Assembly: GCA_000442125.1 (NCBI GenBank)
Contig: KE546975.1
Location: 1,178,001-1,242,000 of the forward strand
Direction: 5' to 3'
Length of the DNA: 64,000 nucleotides
Source of the DNA: Opeltia flavorubescens
Taxonomy: Eukaryota > Ascomycota > Lecanoromycetes > Teloschistales > Teloschistaceae
The notes under the pieces were generated by a model that saw nothing but the letters and a program-made list of their open reading frames with translations, searched no databases and was not told the origin of the DNA. Made by a program: the position numbers and the translations under genes. Each line of letters begins with the position of its first letter. Position 1 is the first letter of the stretch. Shown here in pieces: positions 23,060 through 32,957 of the stretch.

Positions 23060-24177
23060 GATGATATGATTGTAGGTTGGTAGTCTGTTGAGGAAGAATA
23101 GCTGCTGTAGAGTCTGTGAGTATGGATTTCAGGAACAGACGAGACGTTCCAATGACGCGGCAAGTCTTGGCGAGAGGCAAACGACGTCAGGGACACGGAA
23201 TATCCTGCGAAAGCATCATCGTCCTATTTACAAAGCACGATTGGAGAGTGATTTTGTCATTGTTCATTTATGTTCAGATAGATCCGATAGGATGGTTGAA
23301 ACACAGCAATGGCCTTGATTCGACAGAGACACGAACAAGCCCAACGATGAATCGAAACTTGGAAATTTCAAAACAAGCATGAAAAAACTTCTCTATCGCG
23401 CGTAACACATGAGTAAGGGTTACCTATATTTACTTTACTCACCAAATATACTACCTTGCCATGTTTTCAATTCTCTTGGTCATGGCCTCCGGAAGGACCA
23501 CATGCAGTATCCCATCCCTGGCCACAAATGACACTCAAAAGCTCGGCACCGCATCGTTACCACGGCTTCACCCCTGGTTCTAGTGCCATGGCCAGGGATG
23601 GGATAAGTCCAAATATTCGGAGTACGGCTTTTCTTCTGCACTCGAAATTGATTGATATGAAACCACTGTATTCAGATATAGTGAAATCCGTGAATTAAAT
23701 CAAGAATAGGACTCTAAGAGACGATGATTCCAGCGTCTTGATTGAACCATTTCTACCCTCTATTGTCCATTTCATTGGCCTTCGCAATTTTGTGTCGCGC
23801 GAAGTTGATCATCACGTCTCATTCCAAAGTTCCTAATAATGTTTTCCTAGAGTGATGACCCTATCTCTGTCCTACCTTCTCTTCTTTTCATGTCGAAATT
23901 GAGTTTACCTTGTTCTGATGATGGGGGTTTTGAGCAAGTTTCAATGATTAAATGCGAACCCGAAGTATTTATCTCCTTTACTGCTTTCACTACCTTGAAA
24001 CTAGCTCCTTTGATATTATGCAATACCCTGGTAGTACATACTGTTAATATTTCAAGCAACGATGGTTTAACAACCATGCTCATCATTCCATTCTTCTCAC
24101 TATTCTCTAAAATCCCAGGCAGCGTATCATCGAGAAAGCCTTTTCAATACCTCTCACATAATCATTGCATCTTCCAA
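23060..24177. other. Intergenic region upstream of the orphan gene
   Basis: No supported gene. It contains a 17-bp perfect inverted repeat (listed separately) and the probable promoter of the downstream orphan. Confidence 0.4.
23508..23605. repeat. Perfect 17-bp inverted repeat with 64-nt spacer
   Basis: The arms are 23508-23524 (TATCCCATCCCTGGCCA) and 23589-23605, its exact reverse complement. No target-site duplication or longer terminal repeat extends from the arms. It may be a hairpin-forming or regulatory element, or the trace of a small insertion. Confidence 0.7.
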
Positions 24178-24792
24178 ATGCCGTTTCCGCGGACCTCAAA
24201 CCAGCAATCTTCCAATATCATGAAAGGCGAAGGCCAGTCAGGACGGAGGTGTGCCGACGGTGATAATTTGTGCTTTACCGCAAAAGCACAGTATAGCGTC
24301 GATAAGGGCACGGTGGACAGTTCTACGAGCGCCTACTCAGAGCCAACAGACACCCCGGTATCACGTGTTCATCCGAAAAGAAAGCGCCGGCTTCTTCGGA
24401 AAAGGCTCGAGGAATATGAGCGTTTTATAAAATCCCAGAACCCATCTTCGCCACCAGTAAGGGCCTCGATTGTAACTCATTCCGAATTTATACACAAATC
24501 ATGGGTTTACAAACCGCCTCCTCGCCTGCTCGTCACGCCACCTTCCGATGATGAGGCTGAGCCCTATGAACCCACAAACGCATGGTCTCCCATGGAGAAG
24601 CCCACTACGGATGATAAGTATCTTCTTGACCGCAGGTACTTGCGACCTCCGAAGAGAACCTTTAAAAGATCACAGGAAGAGCGTCAGAAGGACAATGTTC
24701 AGAAATCAGGTGTTCGCTTTCGTACTAGGCACACGTCGCGGCATGAAGACTTCCTTGGCCGATATCTTAAGCTGAAAGCCACGGGATCCTGA
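24178..24792 (+). CDS. Orphan basic protein, about 204 aa
   Basis: I do not recognise this protein. An uninterrupted frame runs from 23890 (300 codons). The first 96 residues have the hydrophobic, motif-free look of translated noncoding DNA, so I place the start at the ATG at 24178; 24220 is another option. The C-terminal half is convincing: a basic stretch (HPKRKRRLLRKRLEEYERF), then IHKSWVYKPPPRLLVTPPSDD, then charged Arg/Lys-rich sequence. Nuclear localisation is plausible from the basic clusters. No domain, signal peptide or membrane segment is seen. Confidence 0.55.
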   Translation: MPFPRTSNQQSSNIMKGEGQSGRRCADGDNLCFTAKAQYSVDKGTVDSSTSAYSEPTDTPVSRVHPKRKRRLLRKRLEEYERFIKSQNPSSPPVRASIVTHSEFIHKSWVYKPPPRLLVTPPSDDEAEPYEPTNAWSPMEKPTTDDKYLLDRRYLRPPKRTFKRSQEERQKDNVQKSGVRFRTRHTSRHEDFLGRYLKLKATGS

Positions 24793-25230
24793 AAATTTTC
24801 TGTTCTGCGTCAGACGTCATCTTGATGAGCGACTGGCTTTCACAATTCGACCAAAGGCAATTTGGTAGTCATTAGATAGGTGTGTGGCAGCTTCTAATGG
24901 TTCGCTGCTGTAGTTGGTTGGAAATCGACATCTCGAGTTCGTCTAGACTGCGGTCATGATGCTCACACCATGTACTTGATCTGGAGGGAATCTACTTGTG
25001 TCATGGCACTGCTATACCATTCCGACTGCAGGAATATCACCAGCTGCGGCTCTCTTCTGACGAAGACAGATCCACGGCCAACCTCGAGAGCATAAGGAAA
25101 ACACATGGGGTAATCTGGGTATTGGTGAACTTTTTATGAGCAGAACATATCTATGCATAAACACATCGCTCCTCGCTTAATTCATCGCACCAGAACCAGC
25201 CGCCTCGTGTTCTCGTAATCTAATTCAATC
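24793..25230. other. Convergent intergenic gap
   Basis: This is the 3' region between the orphan gene and the purine gene. No gene is seen. Confidence 0.45.
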
Positions 25231-27489
25231 TCAATGATGGAACTACACCCTCGACATCAGCAGAGAACTTGTCTCATCAGGGCGGTTATCGGATTCTTGG
25301 ACTCACCAGCCGCACACTCTGCTCCACGAATGTGATGCCCAGTTTCCTGCATGTGGCGAATACGTCTTGGTCGGCTTGGCTGCCTGTTGGACATGCGATG
25401 TATCTGCATGAGTCAGTATATTGTCTTGCTCTATCTGGTTGGAACAATTGTTCGAAAGATGGGCGCAAGGGGGATATCTTTACTTGACACCAGATCTACT
25501 TGCTCGGAGGACGTTGTCGATGAAGGGGAACTGTTCATCATTTGTATGAGTGCTTGTTCGAAAAGGGTGCCAGATGGGTGGGAGGGAAGACGTACGAAGG
25601 CGTCTGATGAGACGGCGACTTCTTTTAGGTGGCTTAGCCATTCTTCTCGCTCTTCGGTTGAGACTGTCAAGGTTGAGAGTTTCAGTTTCTTATCCATGAT
25701 AAGATGGTGGGTAAATCATTACATGGTCTTGGTATTTCGTCAAAGTTCTTCTCGTAGTCTTGCTTTTCGATGTCTGATTTCGGTAGTTGTCCTAAGAAGA
25801 TGTCAGAGTGAAATTAAAAGGGTAATACCTTGGCGTTTAGGCTTAGGATCAAGGCCTTCCACTTACCGCTACAGAGCATATCGATTGCGTTGCTTTTGTC
25901 AGGACTACGAATTTTTCTGGCGTTAGCAAATCATCTTCATACGAGGTCAAGGGACAGTCCAAAGTAACGCTCTGAGAATGCCCCGTTTTGAAGAGCTGCT
26001 ACCAGGAAGTATTCAGGCAAGGTTTTACGTACCGTTTTGTTCCCTTCTTCCATTTGATATTCATCGCTCGCTCATGAAACCTCATCCACCAATTGTCCGC
26101 TTTATCGCCTGCTAAACGCGTGCAATGTATTCTCGATTGCTGTCCTGCGCCCAAGCCTATGACTTGGCCATTGAGAGCATAACAGACCGAATTACTCTGA
26201 GTATACTTGACTGCTATGGTAGCGACTGTGAGATCGCGAAGGGCTGACTCTGGTAGTGGTGGGGATTCTTTTGGGACGATGATCGAGTTGAATGTTTGCT
26301 TAGGATTAATTTGGATGTCATTTCGGTGCTGTTGTAGTTGAAGTCCATAAAGTGTCCGTGTTTCTATCGGTGGAGGTTCGTAAGATTCATCCATTTGTAA
26401 AACCATGTACTTGCCCCCTTTCTTCTTCGAAAGTATCTCCAGTGCTTCCTTGGAATAACCAGGCGCTACTACACCGTCTGATACTTCACGCGAGATGATT
26501 TTTGCTGTGGGAATATCTACTTCGTCAGAGAGCGCAATAATGTCACCAAAGCTGCTCATTCTGTCGGCTCCTCGAGCACGTGCATATGCTTGTGCGAGTC
26601 CAGACTGAGATATGCCCTCAATATCGTTCACCATGCACACTTCTCGTTCTTCCTCGGTCATTGGCACGCCAACGGCTGCACTAGCTGGGGAAACATGCTT
26701 GAAGCTTGCTGCTGCTGGAAGGCCCAGAGCCTGCTTCAATTCCTTCACCAAGGGCCAAGCATTCAATACATCTAACAGATTCACAAAACCTGGGGAGCCA
26801 TTAAGAACCTTGAACGGTAATGGGCCTTCCTTTCTGAATGCCGCAGCGGGCTTTTGGTGAGGATTAGTCCCGTACCTCAAAGCTATTTGTTGAAGACCAT
26901 CCGAAGCATACTTTTTGCGAAAGAAATCCGCTATTGTCGATTCATAATCTGCAGTATGCGTGAACGCCTTCAACGCATACAGCTGCCGACTTCTTTCTGT
27001 AATTTCACCCTTGGCAAGCCCCTGCAGAAACTCTGCGTAGTCTTGGGGGTCTGTCAGCACACAGACACGGGCGTGATTTTTCGCGGCAGCTCGAAGCAAT
27101 GTCACTCCACCAATGTCAATTTCTTCGACAGCCTCTGGAATAGTAACATTGACTTTCTCAATGGTCTCCTTGAATGGGTAGAGGTTGCAGATCACATAGT
27201 CCACTTTGTCTATGCTCTGTTCTGCAAGATCTTTTTCATCGGACTCAGAATTTGTTGAAAGAATGCCAGCATGAACGGCAGGATGTAATGTTTTCACTCT
27301 CCCTCCAAGTAATTCTGGAGACTTGGTAATCGCAGAAATATCATTTACCTCAAACCCTGCGTCTCTGATCAATTTAGCTGTACCGCCAGAAGCTAAGATT
27401 CGAGTATTGTATTGAATGAGTCCTTTCGCGAGGTCAAGCAGCCCAGTTTTGTTATAAACACTCACAATGGCACTCTTCTGTGGCGCCAT
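25231..27489 (-). CDS. ADE17: Bifunctional AICAR transformylase / IMP cyclohydrolase (ADE16/17)
   Basis: This enzyme catalyses the last two steps of IMP synthesis: 10-formyl-THF-dependent formylation of AICAR, then ring closure. Seven exons on the minus strand: 27489-26033, 25916-25867, 25791-25723, 25663-25596, 25530-25484, 25403-25307 and 25242-25231. They total exactly 600 codons (599 aa), the usual family length. The N-terminal cyclohydrolase domain ([32 protein letters not shown]) is followed by the transformylase domain with the catalytic Lys-His ([12 protein letters not shown], about residue 262) and the [19 protein letters not shown] segment. The last exon is only 12 nt and supplies the conserved F-H-H terminus. 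It shares a 292-bp divergent promoter region with the gene at 27782. Confidence 0.96.
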
Positions 27490-27781
27490 TTTTCAATGTT
27501 GACTTTAGAATCCTGCGATCTCGAATATCTTACAGAATAAGTAATGAAAGCTACTGCACAAATTATGCCCCATCAGCCCTACGATTATGTGCGGCCGGGA
27601 TGACGACATATTTAGCACCTTAATGTTTACCTCGTTAGGTTTCTACCGTGCTCAGATTCAACCCATCTCACGATGAGGTAGTGTATAATCTTCCAGCGCT
27701 AGTCGAATGGAAGATCTTACACAGCATCTAAGAGGACTACGGCGATGGACTGACGCTTATGCGTCTACCTAAATCATCACG
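27490..27781. promoter_or_regulatory. 292-bp shared divergent promoter region
   Basis: This is the only sequence between the start codons of ADE17 (minus) and the coiled-coil orphan (plus), so both promoters must lie in or overlap it. No specific sites are claimed. Confidence 0.55.
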
Positions 27782-29218
27782 ATGCCACCTCAAACCGTCT
27801 CTCTGCGCCCGCAGACCTCGCACCAAGCAAGAAGAGCCTACCAGAAATCTGGAGGAGTCCTGAGACTTTCTGAGGTTGAGAAGCGCCGACTCGAACGTTC
27901 CGCTGAGTTGGAAGAGCGTGCTGCCAAAATTAGAGCACACAATGCACGAGCGAGAGAGCGGAAAAAGAAGAAAGCGGAAAAGTTGGAAAAGGAACGCGAG
28001 ACGAGGAAGCGCATGGGCATGTCCGAACCGACAAAGGTAAAAATCAATGCAAGTCAACGAAGCTTGGGAGCTTTTGTAGAAACCAAACCCAAGGCAAAAG
28101 TGGAAGTCATCAAGTCCCCAAAGACACAAGTGAAAGAAGAAGCAGCCGAAAAGGCTCTCTGTACCACCTACCATGTATCCAACACAAAGCCGTTAGAGCA
28201 ACTTGAATCTAAGGGGCAACCATTCCAGAAGTGCAAGGTAGAGCCTCCCTTGCACGGATCAATACCTCTTCAATCCCGTCCGCCTATACCCAAGGTCAAC
28301 AAAGCCAACTCCGCAATTTTAATGCCTCCACCACGGTCTCGAGCTCCTTTGCGCAAGACTCCTGGGAATATGAGGTCACAACCACGCCCAAGGTCTCAGA
28401 AAGTCGCTTTGAATACTACAATTGAAAATGATTGGGATTCATTGTTCGTGAGCAACACGCAGGTGGAACGCGAGATTTCAGGCTGTAAAGAGGATCCTTG
28501 CGCCCAGTACACACTCCCACAGATCACTCCTGCTGCCTCAATCAATTCTCCTGCCCCTCCCGCGGTTCCCTCCGACCTTCTTGCTGATATTTCGACGCAA
28601 GATTTACAATATTCTTCCTCTCCACCATGCCCAGCAAAGGACGTTTCCGCTCAGGCACCCAATCTTCCAAAAGAGAAGAAAAATCAATTTGTGCCTAGTA
28701 GCTCACACAAGTCCAACGAATCGACAGTTGCCACGCAAAAGCGATGGCCAAAGTCCTTACTCCGCGGTAATGAGCTTGCAACGCTATGGTATGCGATACA
28801 CGGCTTGTATAACGTTGACTTATCGATACCCGAAATAAAGCGGCTTATATCCGGGAAGTATCTGACGGGTGTTGGTGGGATGATCCCGCCACGCGTAGTG
28901 ACGTTGATGGCCATCAAGATCGAAGAAGAGCGATTAAACGGGGAACCACCGTCGGTTCCAAACGAGATTATGCAATGGGCTACTAGTATGCGCCAACGAG
29001 AAGTCCTGGAAGAAAGGCAGGCAGCTACTGCTCGAGCGAGGAAAAATCCCTTTGCTTCGAAGACAGCAATCTCGAACCCTAAGTTCGCCCGGCAGAATCC
29101 TGGAGCTACAGGACCGAATCCGGTCTCTACGAAAAAAGGACTTACGGCATCGAAATCTTTCGACGAGTTCGATGATTTTGATATTTCCGTAGATGACCTG
29201 CGTGAACTCGACGTATGA
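27782..29218 (+). CDS. Orphan coiled-coil protein, 478 aa, single exon
   Basis: I do not recognise the family. The N-terminal 80 residues are highly charged and helical (about 25-80, rich in E-K-R), a likely coiled coil. Just after it, SQRSLGAFV resembles a degenerate PIP-box (Q-x-x-L-x-x-F-x). The middle is Pro/Ser/Lys-rich and disordered. A more ordered segment around residues 325-400 (SLLRGNELATLWYAIHGLYN ... YLTGVGGMIPPRVVTLMAIKIEEERL) looks like a small helical domain. The protein ends in an acidic-aromatic tail (FDDFDISVDDLRELDV). A nuclear, replication- or repair-linked role is speculation from the PIP-like motif. Confidence 0.75.
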   Translation: MPPQTVSLRPQTSHQARRAYQKSGGVLRLSEVEKRRLERSAELEERAAKIRAHNARARERKKKKAEKLEKERETRKRMGMSEPTKVKINASQRSLGAFVETKPKAKVEVIKSPKTQVKEEAAEKALCTTYHVSNTKPLEQLESKGQPFQKCKVEPPLHGSIPLQSRPPIPKVNKANSAILMPPPRSRAPLRKTPGNMRSQPRPRSQKVALNTTIENDWDSLFVSNTQVEREISGCKEDPCAQYTLPQITPAASINSPAPPAVPSDLLADISTQDLQYSSSPPCPAKDVSAQAPNLPKEKKNQFVPSSSHKSNESTVATQKRWPKSLLRGNELATLWYAIHGLYNVDLSIPEIKRLISGKYLTGVGGMIPPRVVTLMAIKIEEERLNGEPPSVPNEIMQWATSMRQREVLEERQAATARARKNPFASKTAISNPKFARQNPGATGPNPVSTKKGLTASKSFDEFDDFDISVDDLRELDV

Positions 29219-29710
29219 GGGGGAAATCCAAGCGGTGGGCCGTCCAGAGTACATTTTCCTTGTGATTGACTGCATTTACAGAAAGGCGTTGGAAGCTTGA
29301 GTTTCTTCTACACTGGATTGGGATGTCTACGAGCATTGAATTTGGAAGCACTACGCATTGGGTCAGGATGTTGCATATGGAATGTACGATAGCATAAGAT
29401 ACCCGGTTGGTTGCGGATAGCGTTGGAAATGCCCAAGATGGATTGGAGCCACACGGATTGGGATTGAACTACACCGGATATCAAGCCTGTTCACTTGTCA
29501 CATTCATCTACTCTTCTGATAGTATGTGATTGTCATGTGATGCCGACGTTTCGCTAAAGGTTCGCTTTATCTTTGAATCAAGAATTTAATCAATCACATG
29601 CGCTTCGAGGCAGCTAAAGTTCTTTATATCTACATTGAAAATCCTCCACACTTCATAAGGCAAATAAATATACAGCTCGTACATCAACTTTTCTAAAGAT
29701 ACTCAACTGT
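29219..29710. other. Convergent intergenic gap
   Basis: This is a 3' region between two convergent genes. Loose repeats of GGATTGGGAT-like text occur around 29310-29470; nothing firm. Confidence 0.4.
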
Positions 29711-30954
29711 TCAATCGTCGCTCGTCGTCGGGTCCCAAGAACAAGGTGAATACTCGCCCGTCTCAAGTGACTTCATCTCTCCACTTGTCAGTTCGAAATC
29801 ATAAAGATCTGCATTCTTCTCAATCCTCGAAGGCGTGACTGATTTTGGGAGCGGCACAAAACCCTATGGCATATCAGTCTTTGCCGAACCACAGAATCAA
29901 CATATAATGATCACGAGTAGGAATACCTTCTGTAAGCTCCACCTCAGCAAAACCTGCGAAGGCGTCTTATTATACTTCTTCACCAGCGGCTGCAAGATCG
30001 GTTCCTCAAATCTCTCCCCTCGTACAATTGGACAGTAAGCCTGGATCATGACTCCTCTTTTCTGACACCAATCCACGATATCTGGTCTTGCGAGCCAGGG
30101 GTGTAGTTCCCATTGTCCGACGCTGATTTGGCCGCCTTTACCTTGGCCGTTCTGGGTTTCGAGTTCTTTAATGTAGGATTCCAGTTCGTCGAGGTGGTGG
30201 ACACCGTAGTTGGAGACGCCGATGGAGCGAATCCGACCGGCTTGTTGGGCTTCGACTAGTGCGCGCCAGGCTCCTTGACGGGCTTCTTTGCCACCGTAGG
30301 GGGCGTGAATGAGGTATCTGGAGAGGTTAGGGCTCTATATTGTGGAACGGTCCGATTCAGGGGCTGAAAGAGGACAAGGGTACTGGTGGTGCCGTACAAA
30401 TCTATGTAATCAAGACCCGTTTGACTGAAGCTGGAGTTGATTGAAGATTTTGTTTGCTCGTAACCCATGGCCCGCGGGGGCACTTTGGAGGTGAAGAATA
30501 TCTCGCTGCGAGGGATGCCGGACTTCTTGATCGCTTCGGCGCAAGGCCCTTCGTTGCGGTAGACACGGGCTGAATCAACCTGCAGCGTCGTTTTAGAGCC
30601 TGGTTTTCTTTTTGGAGAGAATGTGGTATCTGACATGTCTATAGCCCGTTTTGAATGAATGGAGAACTACATTCTCGGCGACATCGGCAGGCCTAGGAGC
30701 ATTTTAAAAGGGCCCTTTCGTAGTATTTCCTGGCCAAGCGACTGAACTCACGTTTGGTAGACCTATGGAGCTGATGCGTTAGCTTCTCAAGACTGCTCCA
30801 TGGATTGTCCACATCGGTGTCTGCTGGTCTATTCTATAGTGTGGTTGCACATGCAGCGGTCTCGTCTCGAGGATGTGCATACCCCATATCCCAATGCTGG
30901 TATCTCGTGACCAGAAAGCATCTTATACTTTGTATTGATTGATAAATTCTCCAT
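29711..30954 (-). CDS. Aldo-keto reductase with an 11-nt exon
   Basis: This is an NADPH-dependent carbonyl reductase fold. Six exons on the minus strand: 30954-30883, 30762-30752 (11 nt), 30692-30635, 30579-30398, 30317-29927 and 29863-29711, giving 288 aa. All phases agree. AKR landmarks seen are IPALGYGVYQT at the N-terminus, the active-site Asp in HVDSARVYRNE with Tyr four residues on, the lysine of TSKVPP, the LIHAPYGG strand, SIGVSNYGVHHL and the cofactor-binding LPKSVTPSRIEKN. An in-frame ATG at 31041 would add 29 basic residues resembling a mitochondrial presequence, so two localisations are possible. The substrate is unknown. Confidence 0.9.
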
Positions 30955-31400
30955 AGTTGCGTATGCGCGATGTCTCGATTGGATATCGAGTTGAGTTGCT
31001 AGCGCACCAAGGCGAGAGGCTGCTCTCATTTCCTTGTTCAAAGAGAATTAGAAATGGAGCAAGTAGCTGACATCACGAAATTAGGATGTCCTATGAGATC
31101 GTCATCGCGGAAGATCTGAGACTAAGACCGGGAGCGGGAGGCGGGCAGTTATCGATTGAACTGCATGCTCCCTTGACGTCAGTCCTTTCATGGTTAAACA
31201 CCTGGACAAATATTCGTCACGATAATATGCCAATGAACTCGGAAAGAGTTCCATTGGCCTTACTTTTATATCATCATTAGCATGCTTGTCATCTCGGGAA
31301 AATAAAACGAGTTTGAGCAAGTCTCACGGATGGTTCCTAATTGACATAGCTGTATGATTGTAATCTACAGCCTGTTCATGCTCGGGAGAAGCAGGTCATC
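30955..31400. other. Divergent intergenic region
   Basis: This lies between the aldo-keto reductase and DOM34. It includes the possible presequence extension to 31041 on the minus strand; otherwise presumed promoter. Confidence 0.45.
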
Positions 31401-32715
31401 ATGCGTCTTATCAAACAGAATTTTGAACGCGATGGCTCAGGATTTGTCACCCTTTTTCCTGAAGAGCCGGAGGACATGGTACAGTGATCAGTCCATGTTA
31501 TACAATTAAATTGTTGTTGACGCTCCCTGAAGTGGTATGCCTACAACCTCATCAGACCCAACGACCTTCTACGAGCTTCTGCTGTTCGACGAGTAACTAC
31601 AGAATCTACAACTGGATCCACCTCCTCCACTCGCGTACAGACCGTCCTCACCATCCGTGTCGCCAGCCTTGACTTTGACCCGCAAAGCTCTCAACTACAC
31701 GTTTCAGGACGAATAGTGGAAGAGACAAAGGTCGCCAAACTTGGTCAATACCACACACTAGACCTCGAATTGCAAAGAAATTTCACTCTGGAAAAAGATG
31801 GCGATGAAGCTTGGGACAGTGTTGCGCGAGGCATCATCAAGGAAGCCTGCGATCCAGTCAAGAGCGCAGACGTATGGGCTGTTGTCATGCAAGAAGGGCT
31901 AGCCAACATAGCAGTGTTGACTGGAGCGAGGACCGTATTGCGACAAAAAGTGGAGGTATCGATTCCTCGGAAACGGGGAGGACGAGCAAGCGACCATGAT
32001 AAAGTACGTCAATCGATTTTTAGTGGGAATGAAAAGAGTTTGAGCTAATGGAGTTAAGGGCCTTGATAAATTCTTCCAAACCACCCTAGATACCCTACTA
32101 CGGCAAATCGATCTGAGTGAATCAAAACCAATATTGCTCGCGAGCCCTGGTTTCACAGCCGTATCTTTCCAAAAGTTCATCCTCGATATTGCTACGAGGA
32201 CGGGAAACAAAGCATTGATGGCTCAAAAGGCAAACCTTGTGGTCACCCATTCCTCCTCAGGTCACCTGCATTCATTGAATGAGGTGCTGCAGCTACCCGA
32301 GGTCATAGCTAGACTGAAGGACACGCAATACGCTCGAGAAGCGAAGCTTATGGATGACTTCATGGCTCTTTTACGGAAAGACGATGGACGAGCATGGTAT
32401 GGTCCTAGTGAAATAGAGAAGGCGGTGGAGAAAGGGGCAGTAGGCAGAGGTGGTGGTGTACTTCTTATCTCAAACGCACTATTCAGAGCACAAGACGTGG
32501 CTATACGGAGAAGATGGGTGAGATTAGTAGACAGGGTGCGAGAGAATGAAGGTGGTGAGGTAAGGACATTGAGTAGTGAACATGAGAGTGGTAAGAGGCT
32601 GGATGGATTGGGGGGCATCGCTGCTATTCTCACATTTCCTCTGGATGATTTGGATGATGAAGAAGACGCCGAAACTGAGATACCCTATGAAGCGCCGGAT
32701 GGCCTTCAAAGTTAA
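31401..32715 (+). CDS. DOM34: DOM34/Pelota ribosome-rescue factor
   Basis: With Hbs1, this factor splits stalled ribosomes in no-go and non-stop mRNA decay in the cytoplasm. Exons 31401-31478, 31533-32003 and 32059-32715 (introns 54 and 55 nt, both phase 0) give 401 aa. The N-terminal Lsm-like domain starts with MRLIKQNFERDGSGFVTLFP and continues WYAYNLIRPNDLLRA. The central and C-terminal eRF1-like domains are complete (SADVWAVVMQEGLANIAVLT, IPRKRGG, GVLLISNALFRA). As expected for Pelota, the eRF1 GGQ loop is absent. The C-terminus is acidic. Confidence 0.95.
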
Positions 32716-32957
32716 CGATTGCCTTGCTCAATTACCGATTTTGGGGAACTTCATTGCAGTTGAAAATCACGTGATCGGAACTTGCGTCATCCATGAAACG
32801 CAAGAGCTCGGTGCATGGAGAATTTTGTGCTATTAGGAAAGGCCTCCGCATATATATCCGTAAGTTCGATCGGTATGCAGATTGATTGAGTATTTCTATG
32901 TGCATGATTGGTTCTTTGGCAAAGAAGTAGTCTCGGTCACTAGCTCCTGTCGTTATC

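Noticed and set aside
23890-24177. N-terminal 96 codons of the orphan frame
   Set aside because: The text looks like translated noncoding DNA. The later ATG at 24178 begins the coding-like part.
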